From IMG/VR virus record IMGVR_UViG_3300009176_000035, positions 1 to 51,846 of that record: a stretch of 51,846 bases of DNA; one strand, given 5' to 3'. Under the pieces are notes generated by a model, which worked only from the letters and a program-made list of their open reading frames with translations, ran no database searches and was not told the origin of the DNA. Origin of the DNA: a virus. Shown here one piece after another: positions 32,473-42,437 of the stretch; position 1 is the stretch's first letter; each line of letters opens with the position of its first letter. Position numbers and translations under genes: made by a program.

Positions 32473-35400
32473 ACGGCTGCAACGCCCCTTCATACTGCTG
32501 AACATCTCCAGGCTTATACCGGCTGAGTGCGGATTGCCCGAGTCTCATTCTTGCTTTAACCGAGTCCCCTATCCGGCTCGGAGGAATCCCGAGTAGGATG
32601 GCCCGTCGCAGAATATTACTAGTCTCGACAAAGTCCCCGGCTTGCATCGCCTCATAGTACGCTTGCCCAAGGGCAGAGGTCACACTAGCCCGCGTCGCTT
32701 TATTATTATACAATTCATTCGAGGCTTGCATGGCGCGGTCAACCTGAGTCGGATTCAGCTTAAAAGTATATAATAGCCGCTCCCCCAGGCTAACATCATC
32801 GATGAGTGGATACCCGGTGCTCAGGCTCCTAATAGTATCCTCCCCCGAGAATGAGGCCAGCGCCCGGCTAATCGTGGAGGGCGCGAACGCTCGGACTAGC
32901 TGATCCCGCACGGCAGGACTCTTCCCAGGATGCTCCCCCGTCGCCTGCCAATGATCAATCGCGGAGCCCACAGCCTTCACGGCGCTTGCCATCCGGTCAA
33001 AGGTCACGGAACTCCATAGCATATTAGCATCATGCACCGGATCGGCAAACGGGCTTTGCACTTGACTATACAGGCTCACTCCAGTCAGGGCCGCCGGCAG
33101 GCCGAACATCAGCGCATCAGCGCCGCCCTCGGAGAGGTTTTCATAGGTATTTTGCAGCATCGAGTCACCGGAAAAGGCCCGGCTGAATCCATTGGCTACC
33201 CAGTAGAGTGGCGTCGCTGCCAGTCCCCCTATTGCAAACGTCCCCCCAGTCTGCCAAGCGAGCGGCGCAATATTTCCCTTCACCGCTTGCCCCGAGTATT
33301 CCACCATCATCGCCATGTAGTTCATCATCCAGGTCTTGAAGAGCCCGAGAGCGGAGCCGATGGGGCTGGTAAATATCCTCGGCCGGTCTGCCGTCGAGTA
33401 GAGGAACATCGTCCGTTCAGTCAACTGCTTAGAGAATAGATACGCTGCGTCATCCGTCAGGCCCATTACATCCTTCGCCACCCGGAACCCTGTGACGAAT
33501 GTATGAGTCCGAGCCATCTTCTCTGAGTTCGCCGGGAGCCAGCTCGAGACCCCACCCAGCCATTGGGCAAAGTCCTTCGGAGAGGAGAACGCACTTTTCA
33601 GATCCTTAACCTTAGTCGCGGTCTCCCCAATGTATTCCTCCACAAATCTCGGCGCTAGCGTGCCATCATTCGCGGCTCGCCCCACCGCCTGGAGCGTATC
33701 AGCCTGCGGCCTTGCCATCTCCCTTATGCCGCGGAACCCTGCCTTAAGCGGAGCGAAGACCGAGAGGAAGCCGCTCGGACCCTTCGTGCCAGCCACCGGC
33801 AAGCTGCTATAATAGTGGCTTGCCGCCTCCCGTGGAGCCCCGAGGACGAAGGCCAGTTCCGGAGTCACCGTCTGGAAGAAGGTCATTAGATTAGTCAGCG
33901 GATGACTGATATTCGCCATCCCCAGGTGGAATGCAAACATAGAGGTATTAGTCACCCCCACAATCCGAGTGGCTGAGTTCGATCCAATATACGGCGCAAG
34001 GACGGAGTCAACAACTTGGTTCTGCATCTTGGCGGCAGGGGATTGCTTAAGCAGGAGATCATTAATCCTCGCGCTCACCATTCTATGCATGACCGGATCG
34101 TCAGCCCCCAGTCGATTCATATCCTGGGCCAGTTGATCCTGGATCGATTTCTCCGCCTGGTGGCGGAACCGATCCCTCGTATTTTTCGAGTACGCTTCGA
34201 TTAAGTCCTTCTTCGTCCAGGGCTCCAGATCAAATTTATAGCCCCGGATGCCATCCCGCTCCAGCATAAAACCCGGCATGGTGCCCAACCGTTGGATCTC
34301 CGGAGAGGCACGGTGTAGCTGGCTTATGGAGAACTCTTCAGCTTGCCTCGTCCCCGGAATCTGCGCCATGAGCCGCTTCGCATTCGCCTGAGTGGCCTTG
34401 CGATTTGCCCCTCCCGCAAGGGCCCTCAGCACCCCGGCCTGGTCCCGAATGGCAATCCGGGTATCCCCCTCCCATTCTCGAGATAATCCTAAGTGCCCAG
34501 TCCTCGGCTTCTTCGGAACTTCCCCAATTGCAGTTGCTAATTTCGAGCCCTGTTCCCACACTCCTGAGTTAAGTTGCTCCAGGGCGCTCGCCGCCTGCGC
34601 TGCCCGTGGAGTAATCTTCCCCGCCGCGGCGAGTGCAGCATACTGATCCGGCGGGACCTCAGCATTCCGGAGCTGGCGCAAATCCTCCAGATCCTTCGAG
34701 TCCAGGCTATTGACAATCCCCTGAACGCTATCCGTGATGTCGGCCTGGCCCGCCCGGAGAGAGTAGACGAATAGATTCTTAGTCGGAGCCTTCTGCCGCC
34801 CAAATACTACATCGTGGGCTAGAGTGTCCGCCCCCTCCACCATTGCCCTCGCGCTCTGGAGAATATGCTGAGCGAGTGGACTCTTAGTGAATTGATGACT
34901 CGTCGGGGTGAGGAATTCCCGAGTGGCGCTTTGCAGTTTCTCCGCCGCGACGGCTGATGGCCCGACGAGATTCTTAGGCGCAAACGCCGCAATCATGGAG
35001 GGGCGTTGAGCCACCCGCAGGTCCCGAAGGGGGAAATTCTTCCGAAAAGTCTGCCCAATTCCATAGACTAGCCCCCCATCCACCAGCTCCCCCGCTCCGG
35101 GAATCCACGAGTTCGCCCCAATTACTACATTATTCCAGCGGTCTGCCTTCGGATGGAACGCACTGGGGCGGTCAGTCTTAAATATAACCCACTCGTCGAG
35201 TCCAGTTGCAGCCTTCGGCACGCCGCGGCTCTTTTTCGCCATCACGAACATTCCATCAGGCGATTCCCTCCCCAAGAACCACCCATCCCCGACGCTCTCC
35301 AGTCCATTCGTAATCTGCCGATCGAGAAGTGCCGCGCTATTCTTAGCATAATCCTTGGAGGCTAATTTCTCCACCGCCTTGGTATAGTCCGGCCAGCTCA

Positions 35401-36406
35401 GCTTCCCTGCTTGAACATCTCCAAACAGTTTAGTAATCTGATCGGCCACCGCCGGAGTTCTTCCCGTCGGCCGAAAAGAGACATGGCGATAGAATTGTCC
35501 CAGCTCAGAGAAATTCTCCGGCAGGCCAGCGTCGCTTGCGGCCAGCCTCCAGGCTTCCTCGGAATCAAATCCCGGAGTCTCCGGCTTAGATTTAACCACG
35601 AAGGGCTTACTTTGCAGCACCCGTCCGCTTTTAGCATCCGAGTTAAATACGGAGTTCAAGTTCCGGGTCAGCGCCTTCCCGCCGATATCGGCTACATATT
35701 TCCCCCTCGGCGCCTTCTCAGCGCGGCTCAAAATCTCAACCTGCATAATGCGCTGATTAGCCAGGCTCATCTGCTCTGGAGTAAGTGTTCCGCTCCCTGC
35801 TACTTCCCGCAACTTACGAAGTTGCAAGGGGAGAGGAGCATACGCATCAACTCCTGGAATGCTAGTCTTGAGGGCCCGAGTCCCACCAGCAGCCAAACCA
35901 TGAACAAGGCCACCAACGCCAGCACTAAGACCGAGGCTAAGAGCGACGTCGCCTGCCATATCAGGGAACGACTCATCGCCAACCACCTGGCTCGCCGCGA
36001 GGCGCCCGAGTTCAAATGGTGCGTAGCGGACGGCTTCCCTTGCTGCTCCGACTGCGAACGGCGCTTTCTCAAGATCTCCAATTGCCCCAATCAGCCTCGC
36101 AACCTTCGGAATCGCCGTCGTCGTCTTATACCATCCAGCATACGGAACCGCCATGGTAGCGAATTGCGTCGCAAGCGCCAGATACGGATGCTCCTGCTCA
36201 AATTCCGCGGCCCCCGGGATGCTTACCCCCACGAGTCCAGTCACGCCCTCCAGCGCACTCGCTCCCATCCCAGCCAGGAAATGGTAGGAGGGTATTTCAC
36301 TCGAAGGCGGTGGCGCCACTGCGGGTTGGGGGATCTGTACTCCCCCACCAGGGGGCTGGGTTTGCGGACCGAGCGGCGCCACCTTTGGGAAATTATACTC
36401 AACCAC
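32471..36406 (-). CDS. Giant internal virion/ejection protein
   Basis: A 1311-residue protein, the largest gene. The first 40 residues are Pro/Gln-rich; several hydrophobic Gly/Ala segments follow (ALATQFATMAVPYAGWY, VALSLGLSAGVGGLVHGLA), and long helical regions fill the rest. In podoviruses, a protein of this size encoded after the tail tube and transglycosylase genes is usually an internal core protein ejected into the cell with the DNA. I assign it by size and position; no catalytic motif is seen. Confidence 0.7.
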   Translation of the reverse strand: MVEYNFPKVAPLGPQTQPPGGGVQIPQPAVAPPPSSEIPSYHFLAGMGASALEGVTGLVGVSIPGAAEFEQEHPYLALATQFATMAVPYAGWYKTTTAIPKVARLIGAIGDLEKAPFAVGAAREAVRYAPFELGRLAASQVVGDESFPDMAGDVALSLGLSAGVGGLVHGLAAGGTRALKTSIPGVDAYAPLPLQLRKLREVAGSGTLTPEQMSLANQRIMQVEILSRAEKAPRGKYVADIGGKALTRNLNSVFNSDAKSGRVLQSKPFVVKSKPETPGFDSEEAWRLAASDAGLPENFSELGQFYRHVSFRPTGRTPAVADQITKLFGDVQAGKLSWPDYTKAVEKLASKDYAKNSAALLDRQITNGLESVGDGWFLGRESPDGMFVMAKKSRGVPKAATGLDEWVIFKTDRPSAFHPKADRWNNVVIGANSWIPGAGELVDGGLVYGIGQTFRKNFPLRDLRVAQRPSMIAAFAPKNLVGPSAVAAEKLQSATREFLTPTSHQFTKSPLAQHILQSARAMVEGADTLAHDVVFGRQKAPTKNLFVYSLRAGQADITDSVQGIVNSLDSKDLEDLRQLRNAEVPPDQYAALAAAGKITPRAAQAASALEQLNSGVWEQGSKLATAIGEVPKKPRTGHLGLSREWEGDTRIAIRDQAGVLRALAGGANRKATQANAKRLMAQIPGTRQAEEFSISQLHRASPEIQRLGTMPGFMLERDGIRGYKFDLEPWTKKDLIEAYSKNTRDRFRHQAEKSIQDQLAQDMNRLGADDPVMHRMVSARINDLLLKQSPAAKMQNQVVDSVLAPYIGSNSATRIVGVTNTSMFAFHLGMANISHPLTNLMTFFQTVTPELAFVLGAPREAASHYYSSLPVAGTKGPSGFLSVFAPLKAGFRGIREMARPQADTLQAVGRAANDGTLAPRFVEEYIGETATKVKDLKSAFSSPKDFAQWLGGVSSWLPANSEKMARTHTFVTGFRVAKDVMGLTDDAAYLFSKQLTERTMFLYSTADRPRIFTSPIGSALGLFKTWMMNYMAMMVEYSGQAVKGNIAPLAWQTGGTFAIGGLAATPLYWVANGFSRAFSGDSMLQNTYENLSEGGADALMFGLPAALTGVSLYSQVQSPFADPVHDANMLWSSVTFDRMASAVKAVGSAIDHWQATGEHPGKSPAVRDQLVRAFAPSTISRALASFSGEDTIRSLSTGYPLIDDVSLGERLLYTFKLNPTQVDRAMQASNELYNNKATRASVTSALGQAYYEAMQAGDFVETSNILRRAILLGIPPSRIGDSVKARMRLGQSALSRYKPGDVQQYEGALQP

Positions 36407-36538
36407 CGGAGTTAATCCTCATGGAATGGATGGGCCAAATCCCGGCCCCGTGGGGCGCCGTTGAGTTGCCCCGGCATACGGGTACCCCGATCCGGCCAAC
36501 GCCCGCCACGGGCCGTCCCTGTGCCCGCAAATGCCATA

Positions 36539-38572
36539 TCATTGCGCGTCCATCAATATTTGCGCCCCGTAGTTCCCAATCGCCGCCGCACTCGGCACCC
36601 AGCCATCATTCCCCCTTAGTTTTTCCTCCAGATAGTTGCTTATAATCTCATCCCTCGCCGCGGAATAGCCGGTGGTTCCCATGAGCATCTGGAGCGATTT
36701 ATCAGCATCAGCAAGAGCGGTAGCTTCGGCAACTAATTCCGGTGGCATCACCCTAGGTGCTTGCCCCGACTTAACGATGTCCTTCAAGACTCGACTCTTG
36801 AGCGGCTCCCTCCCCGTTTGAGCAATCATATTATACGTTACCCTATCATTAATCTCATCAGGAAGCTTCGGCTTCCCAAAATTCTTAAACAGATCGCTTT
36901 CCTGCGCAGGTGCAGGATGGAATTCAATTCCAGTCCCCGGAGTGTTCGTCCAGAATCCCTTATCACTCGGAGTGCCCAGGATTTGCGGAACCCCAATAGA
37001 ATTATTCCATTGAGTCAGTGCTTCGGCATTCGCCTGATCCGCCTTGAATTTCGTCGCCTTATTGGCTTCACTGACAGTATAGTCCTGTGTAGCCTGATTA
37101 TAGTCCGTCCCCTGCTTCCCAACTACATTGGCCCTCTTCGTTTCCGCTGCGGCGTTCCCATAGGTGGCTTTCGTCTCAGCCCTCTGCCCGGCAACTCCAG
37201 CCCTTGAGGCGGCGTAACCTTGCTGCCGGCGCCCATAATCCTGCTCCGCGGCCCGCTCATCCGCCCGAGCCCCCGCGCGGCCAGCCAGCGCTCCGGCGCC
37301 AACATTGGCGAAGAGCTTTCCAACGGCGCCGCTTCGGGTGAGGTCAGTATTTGCCGCACCCTGAGCCATCCCCTGCAGAATAGCCCCAATCCGGTCATTC
37401 TTCTGCTCCGCAGGTGTAGTATACCGCTGGGGCGCAGCTTGTTCCCACCAGGAGTTGGACTCGGAGTAGTCCGGAGGCTGAGCTATTGGCTGGTCAACAT
37501 ATCCTGGGACGTCCGGCGGAGAAGTGGCTTGATATGACTTTTGCTGATATGGCAACGCCGGCGTCGGCTGGCCGGCCATCCGAGAGATGCGAGCCCGGAG
37601 TTGCGCCACACTCAAATCCCTCACCCAGGGATTAGCCGCTACTGCATCATTATCCAGCACGGTAACTGCGGGCACACTTGGATCAGCGTCCAGCAAATTA
37701 ACCGCTCCTGTAGGCCCGAAGTGGTGAGCCAGGTAAATATTCGCATGGTCCACCGGATAGCCATGCGCTTGCAGCACGGCCGTATTCTTCCCAGCATACC
37801 AATTTATTGCCTCCCTGCTGAGCGCATCATTCGTCCGGTACTTTTGGATGTCCTCCCCCGCACTCCCAAGCTCCGGATGCATCTCATGCATGAATTCGGC
37901 CCAGGTACTTTTAATAAACTGCCCTGTCCCGGTGGCTGAGCTTCTCGTACTCTTCGCATTAGGATTCCCACCGCTCTCCGGCCCTGCAATGTAACTCGCA
38001 GCATCCTGCGGAGTCCCAGCTTGCGTTGGAGTCCCACTTGGCGTCACCTGCGCCGGTGGAGGTGCCGGCGCCGCCGCGCCGGCAGCCTTCGCCGCGGTCT
38101 GCTTGAGCGCCTCCCCTTCCGACGTCGTCGCCCAATTATAAGCATTATTCGCCGCATCACTCGCGGCGTGGCCGTACGCATCCAGGGTGCGTGCGATCAG
38201 CGGAATAGGCATATTATTAACCACCGCGGCTGGGATGTTCCCCATCCCTTGCTTATTCCAGACCGGCGCCCTATCGAGGCTCGGATCAACCGGATGCTTA
38301 ATCCAGTTCCAGAATCCTTGATCCTCCCAGACCGCCGGAACATGTCCAGCTCCAGGGGAGGTAACTTGCCCTCCCCCGAATGGCGGTGGGGCGCCAGCAG
38401 GCGGAGCCACGAGTCCCCCTAAGCCTCCCGGCCTAGCATCAGCCGGATTAATCGAGCCAGGAGCCAGGCCCATGGCCGGAGTGCCCTGAGGCCACACGGC
38501 CTGGAGCGCCTGTGGCCCGCCCTGGGAGAGCAAGAGAGCTTTCCGCAAATAGTCAAGAATTGGCTCAGCCAT
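36539..38572 (-). CDS. Virion-associated lytic transglycosylase
   Basis: A 677-residue protein. Residues 1-190 are Pro/Gly/Ala-rich. A transglycosylase SLT-type domain spans about 190-330: YIAGPESGGNPNAKS gives the catalytic Glu, then TGTGQFIKSTWAEF and YLAHHFGPTGAVNLL. The rest is helical with Ala/Gln-rich stretches. Such proteins cut peptidoglycan during DNA entry. Since no separate endolysin gene is evident, it might also contribute to lysis. The start is 25 bases after palindrome copy 8. Confidence 0.85.
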   Translation of the reverse strand: MAEPILDYLRKALLLSQGGPQALQAVWPQGTPAMGLAPGSINPADARPGGLGGLVAPPAGAPPPFGGGQVTSPGAGHVPAVWEDQGFWNWIKHPVDPSLDRAPVWNKQGMGNIPAAVVNNMPIPLIARTLDAYGHAASDAANNAYNWATTSEGEALKQTAAKAAGAAAPAPPPAQVTPSGTPTQAGTPQDAASYIAGPESGGNPNAKSTRSSATGTGQFIKSTWAEFMHEMHPELGSAGEDIQKYRTNDALSREAINWYAGKNTAVLQAHGYPVDHANIYLAHHFGPTGAVNLLDADPSVPAVTVLDNDAVAANPWVRDLSVAQLRARISRMAGQPTPALPYQQKSYQATSPPDVPGYVDQPIAQPPDYSESNSWWEQAAPQRYTTPAEQKNDRIGAILQGMAQGAANTDLTRSGAVGKLFANVGAGALAGRAGARADERAAEQDYGRRQQGYAASRAGVAGQRAETKATYGNAAAETKRANVVGKQGTDYNQATQDYTVSEANKATKFKADQANAEALTQWNNSIGVPQILGTPSDKGFWTNTPGTGIEFHPAPAQESDLFKNFGKPKLPDEINDRVTYNMIAQTGREPLKSRVLKDIVKSGQAPRVMPPELVAEATALADADKSLQMLMGTTGYSAARDEIISNYLEEKLRGNDGWVPSAAAIGNYGAQILMDAQ

Positions 38573-38596
38573 CAGCTTGGCTCCTCAGAGTTAGTC

Positions 38597-38628
38597 GTGT
38601 GACGGTTCGATGTTCGAACACGCCCATC
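38597..38628. repeat. Intergenic palindrome, copy 8
   Basis: GTGTGACGGTTCGA, spacer TGT, TCGAACACGCCCATC. The core (GTTCGA) pairs; the outer arms differ. It lies between the 308-residue gene (stop at 38640) and the transglycosylase gene start. Confidence 0.9.
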
Positions 38629-38639
38629 ATAACTCGCCA

Positions 38640-39566
38640 TCACATCAACCCTCCAATCCCACCCAGCAGTCCCCCAATCACAGCTCCCGCCGGACCACCA
38701 ACTGCACCCACCTCGCTTCCAATGGCCCACCCGGTGGCGGCGCCACCGATCGCCCCAGTCAAGAGGCTGCCCAGCGGATTAGCCTGAGGTTGCTCCTGAC
38801 TTTGGCTCGAGAACCCACCACCAGTCAGAACTGATGTATACTCCACAAACCCATACCACGGGCTGAGCAGTTCCTGCTCCCGATGCTTGAGTGCTTCATC
38901 CAGGCCTATCTGGGTCAGGGCCCGGAGGAGGTCGGCGTTCGCCTGGAGCAGCTGTCCCTTCTTAGCCTCAATATTCTCCGCCACGGTCAAGAGCTGAGGA
39001 CTCGCCTCGAGAATAGTGCGTTCTCTCTGATAATTCTCATAATAGACCGCAGCACTTATCTTATTCGCCTCATTGCTATATCGCTCAATCGCCCGGAGCG
39101 TGAGCTCAGCCTGTGAGGTCCCAGAGTACGCTCCCCCCTGGATGGCGTGATCAATTATGCTTGGGAGGATCTCATCAGTAAACTGACGATTAACCGTATC
39201 CAGGCTAGCATTAACCGTCCCTAGAATAAATGGATTAGTATTAGGGTTGAGCCAGTAGCCAGAGTACAATTGCGCCTGGTGGTCCCGAATCCTGTCCGCA
39301 TCGAGGGACATTTCATTCGCCGCTTCGTCCAGGGCGGTCCTCGCGAGCAAATCGTAGTCATTTTCCCCTGCAAAGAAAGTGCCTGAGTAAACATCCCGTG
39401 GAGTATTAATAAACGATTGCTGCGCCGCAATGTAGAGATCCTGGAAATACGGCTTCGCCTCATCCCAGGGCTCCACCCTCGAGGTAATATCCTGATCTCC
39501 CCCGGTGGTGCCGAACCAGAGCCGGGTGGAGTTGAGCAACGAGTCAAAATGCCTGGACCTGATCAT
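38640..39566 (-). CDS. Virion protein with C-terminal glycine zipper
   Basis: A 308-residue protein. The long middle is helical (LQANADLLRALTQIGLDEAL). The last 45 residues form a glycine-zipper-like membrane segment (LGSLLTGAIGGAATGWAIG, GGPAGAVIGGLLGG). Its position, between tail and ejection genes, suggests an ejected protein that inserts into the cell envelope. It overlaps the upstream gene by four bases. Confidence 0.65.
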   Translation of the reverse strand: MIRSRHFDSLLNSTRLWFGTTGGDQDITSRVEPWDEAKPYFQDLYIAAQQSFINTPRDVYSGTFFAGENDYDLLARTALDEAANEMSLDADRIRDHQAQLYSGYWLNPNTNPFILGTVNASLDTVNRQFTDEILPSIIDHAIQGGAYSGTSQAELTLRAIERYSNEANKISAAVYYENYQRERTILEASPQLLTVAENIEAKKGQLLQANADLLRALTQIGLDEALKHREQELLSPWYGFVEYTSVLTGGGFSSQSQEQPQANPLGSLLTGAIGGAATGWAIGSEVGAVGGPAGAVIGGLLGGIGGLM

Positions 39567-39994
39567 TGGAGTGGTTCAACCTCCCCTTGAAAAATATGAG
39601 CAACAATCGGAATGGCCCGGCTCGCGAGTAGCCAGTCCATCCCCTCCCTCTGGATTAGCCCGGAGAACGTGGAGCAGCCGGCCCGGCGGGCAATTTGCTT
39701 AATCGCGGAATGAACATCATCCCGGTGCTCCACCAGTCCATCTCCCCCAATTCCCTCAATCCAGAGTGTTTTACCGCGCGAGTTCTTATCCAGCCGGGTG
39801 AGCATCAGCCCCCTCATCAGCCCACTTATCCTCCAGAGCTGCAAGCGGCCGGAGATAATCTGAGCCACCAGTTCCGCCGGACTCCGTCCACTATAATCAA
39901 ACGGAGCGGTGGTGATCAGCAACTTAATCTCATCATCTCGCATATCATGGGGAGGGATGAGGACCATCAGGACCGGTGGAGGAGAATGGAGCAT
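39563..39994 (-). CDS. Hypothetical virion-region protein
   Basis: A 143-residue protein of alpha/beta type (ISGRLQLWRISGLMRGLML, then SRGKTLWIEGIGGDGLVE and SAIKQIARRAGCS). This loosely resembles small acetyltransferase-like phage proteins found near internal virion genes. No active-site motif is certain. It is coupled to both neighbours by short overlaps. Confidence 0.55.
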   Translation of the reverse strand: MLHSPPPVLMVLIPPHDMRDDEIKLLITTAPFDYSGRSPAELVAQIISGRLQLWRISGLMRGLMLTRLDKNSRGKTLWIEGIGGDGLVEHRDDVHSAIKQIARRAGCSTFSGLIQREGMDWLLASRAIPIVAHIFQGEVEPLQ

Positions 39995-40266
39995 CAGAGT
40001 TTAATAATCAGCTGAACGATCGAAGACGAGGGGAGTAGCGGTGCAGAGTTCGGCACTCGAAAATACCCCTGAGGATCTCCCTTCATCCTATTCCCCTCCA
40101 GGAACGAGTAAAGCACCGGAGAGATCTCCGCCGGATAGCACCGCCCATCGCAGGCGATCCACCCGGGAGGCACAGGCGCGCCGCGAAGCCATAGCACCAT
40201 AGTCCCAGAGCCACCAACTTCCGGCTTGAGAATCTCATGAGCATTTACGCTAGAATATTCTACCAC
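39994..40266 (-). CDS. Tail-collar-domain-like protein
   Basis: A 90-residue protein. MVLWLRGAPVPPGWIACDG and the later DPQGYFRVPNSAP match the phage tail collar pattern (PPGW..CDG...YF.VPN). Small free-standing versions occur near tail genes. I infer a minor tail-tip or collar component. It overlaps the tube-protein gene by 17 bases. Confidence 0.7.
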   Translation of the reverse strand: MVEYSSVNAHEILKPEVGGSGTMVLWLRGAPVPPGWIACDGRCYPAEISPVLYSFLEGNRMKGDPQGYFRVPNSAPLLPSSSIVQLIIKL

Positions 40267-41593
40267 TTGGAACCCCCGTCACCATCACCTGGGAGATGTT
40301 GAACCATGAGTCGGGTTCTCCCGTAAGCTCCAGAGTCAAGAATACGCTCTCCCTATGGAAGTGCAGGAAACTTTCCAGGCTCCCATCGTAGATCCAGAGC
40401 GGTTCCGCATTGACCTCATCATGGACGCCAATCTTGAGGTGCATCCCACTCCACTCTCCGACGAACCGAAAATAGTCCCAGAATTTATAAGTCACCGAGT
40501 CCCCGGCATCAAGCGGCTTCGTCAGGATGTAGCTCGAGCTCCGGGCATAGTCGCTCCCAAGTGCAATACCATCTTCTGTTCCGAAGATTGGATAATCGAA
40601 AACCTCGCGGGGGAGCGCCGCCCTCACCGGAATATTATATTTCGAGAACCCGCCGGAGGCATATCGATATCCGAGTCCCTTCCACTCCCCCTCCGGCGAG
40701 GGGAAGAAAAATATTACCTCCTCAAACGCTTCATTATGCAGGGTGAAGACTTCATCTGCCCTCTCCCAGTCCAGATTATTATTCAGATACCCATGCATCG
40801 CTGGATGATCGACGAACTCAAATTGAGTCCCATCCGTTATGAAGATTCCATTCTTCGTCAGGCCGTAGTTCTTGAATCCAGCAGAGCATACCGAGTTCGG
40901 CCCAACTGCACCGATGCCATCCAGTACTCGGGATTCCATCCCAAACCACATCCCAGCGCCGCGATAGCTCAGCACCCGAGCCGTATCTTTCGAGTAAATT
41001 CCTAGTCCATTGCTTACCGGAACGACTGCCACAATGTCGGATTCCGAGTCCCGAATCAAGAAGCTCCCCGCCGTCTTATCATGAGCTGGAGTGAATTGCT
41101 CTGGATCTCGGACATCCGGCCACTGCACGAGTCGATTTCCGAAGAACACCACATGGTTGGCCAGCTTAGCGACGGAATGTATGCTGGTCGGGAGATCGAG
41201 CTGGACTAGCGCTCCCTCCCCCTTCCAGAGCCACCCCCCGGCGCAGGCGGCGAATAGCCAATTCCCATAGGGCAATAGTTGCGCTGGCCCACTCACCTGC
41301 CCAATATAGAACACTGGCCCAGGACCGTCCCAGCCAAATATCCTCCAGAGCGAGTCCTGGAAATATATCCGCCTGGAGCCATCTCGGCTTTGCACCTGCG
41401 CCAGCCGGACCACCGGCACCCCGGTCGAGATAATATTAGGTTCCTGCGGCCCAATGGCCTTCTCAATCCCCAGATCCCGAAACGCCACATTCTCCGCATC
41501 ATGCCAGAATTGTGCAGATTCTGGGTGCCGGGCAGCCATAATCCCGGCTTCAATCGGCCCGCCGGGACCAACGTTGATGAGCGGATTCACCAT
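40250..41593 (-). CDS. Tail tube/stabilisation protein (beta-propeller type)
   Basis: A 447-residue protein. Repeated blades such as VVFFGNRLVQWPDVRDPEQF, LTKNGIFITDGTQFEFV and EVIFFFPSPEGEWKGL, with aromatic and Gly/Asp-rich turns, match the podoviral protein that closes the tail tube (tail tubular protein B or P22 gp10 type). It follows the adaptor gene directly, as in many podoviruses. Assigned by pattern and order. Confidence 0.7.
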   Translation of the reverse strand: MVNPLINVGPGGPIEAGIMAARHPESAQFWHDAENVAFRDLGIEKAIGPQEPNIISTGVPVVRLAQVQSRDGSRRIYFQDSLWRIFGWDGPGPVFYIGQVSGPAQLLPYGNWLFAACAGGWLWKGEGALVQLDLPTSIHSVAKLANHVVFFGNRLVQWPDVRDPEQFTPAHDKTAGSFLIRDSESDIVAVVPVSNGLGIYSKDTARVLSYRGAGMWFGMESRVLDGIGAVGPNSVCSAGFKNYGLTKNGIFITDGTQFEFVDHPAMHGYLNNNLDWERADEVFTLHNEAFEEVIFFFPSPEGEWKGLGYRYASGGFSKYNIPVRAALPREVFDYPIFGTEDGIALGSDYARSSSYILTKPLDAGDSVTYKFWDYFRFVGEWSGMHLKIGVHDEVNAEPLWIYDGSLESFLHFHRESVFLTLELTGEPDSWFNISQVMVTGVPSGRIF

Positions 41594-41608
41594 GGAGTTG
41601 CCTCGAGC

Positions 41609-42343
41609 CTAGCCTGGCCCAACATGATAGAGTCCCGGAACCCCGAAGGTGTCTGGAAGATCATACATCCCCTCAATAGCATTTATACACTCCGAGGCAT
41701 TTTGATACAGCCTCCCGGTGCCTCCCCAGTATTCCATCGAGATCTCAGTCTCCTTCTCCAGTTCCTCCTGCATAATAGCCACGCTCTGGAGTGATTCATC
41801 CCTCATGAGCTTCCAGCTCGGAATGGACTCATCCTTCCTGAGGGCCGGCGCCTGCTGAACCATAACCTGATACTTCAGCAGATCATCAGCAAACTCAAGC
41901 AACGGGTGGCTCACCGTGCCATCAGATGGCCAGACGGAGAATTGCACGACCCGGAGAATCATGGGGTATTCTTGAGTCATCCCCGCCGGCTTCAGAGAAC
42001 CCTCAAAAAATAGCCTCGTGCCCTGTTGCCAATACCCACAGGGCCGAGTGTGATTGAACGCGCCAAGCGATTGTCGATTTATTTTAGTTAGCGGAATCGC
42101 CCCGCCATCTACTCCGAAATAACTCAGCGAGTCGATCTGCTTGAGCCGGGGCAAGTCCAGATCGAAATATAACACGTCCGGGAATGGGAGGAGGAAATAA
42201 GTATCCCGCATGTAGTTGAACGTCGTATTCCGCTCGAGAAACTTCAGTGCCTCCGCACTCCAGTCCTTCAATTCCTGCTCAAGGGATGTCCCACGGCTCA
42301 ATGCCCTCCGTAGGTTATCATAGAAGTCATTGACCGTGGGCAT
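41609..42343 (-). CDS. Head-to-tail adaptor/tail tube protein A-like
   Basis: A 244-residue protein. The N-terminal helical half (VNDFYDNLRRALSRGTSLE, AEALKFLERNTTFNYM) and the strands that follow (YFLLPFPDVLYFDLDL) fit head-completion adaptors. Its place between the capsid gene and the tube gene supports this. The C-terminal half is helical with a Gly-rich end. Confidence 0.65.
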   Translation of the reverse strand: MPTVNDFYDNLRRALSRGTSLEQELKDWSAEALKFLERNTTFNYMRDTYFLLPFPDVLYFDLDLPRLKQIDSLSYFGVDGGAIPLTKINRQSLGAFNHTRPCGYWQQGTRLFFEGSLKPAGMTQEYPMILRVVQFSVWPSDGTVSHPLLEFADDLLKYQVMVQQAPALRKDESIPSWKLMRDESLQSVAIMQEELEKETEISMEYWGGTGRLYQNASECINAIEGMYDLPDTFGVPGLYHVGPG

Positions 42344-42364
42344 CTCGAAGGCCTCCAGTTAGCT

Positions 42365-42424
42365 TCAGTATGGCTTGCCGCTACCCGGCTTTGGCTTCGG
42401 CTTACCAGCTGGTTTCTTAGCCAC
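42365..42424 (-). CDS. Tiny lysine/proline-rich peptide
   Basis: A 19-residue product (MAKKPAGKPKPKPGSGKPY) from GTG 42424 with GGAGG seven bases upstream; an in-frame ATG at 42445 would give 26 residues and overlap the capsid stop. It is very basic. Small basic peptides of this type are found behind phage capsid genes. Translation is likely from the strong ribosome-binding site, but the role is unknown. Confidence 0.5.
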   Translation of the reverse strand: MAKKPAGKPKPKPGSGKPY

Positions 42425-42437
42425 TTTCTTTCCTCCT

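Noticed and set aside
35411-36415. Plus-strand open frame of 334 codons
   Set aside because: It lies opposite the N-terminal part of the internal virion protein; composition is shadow-like.
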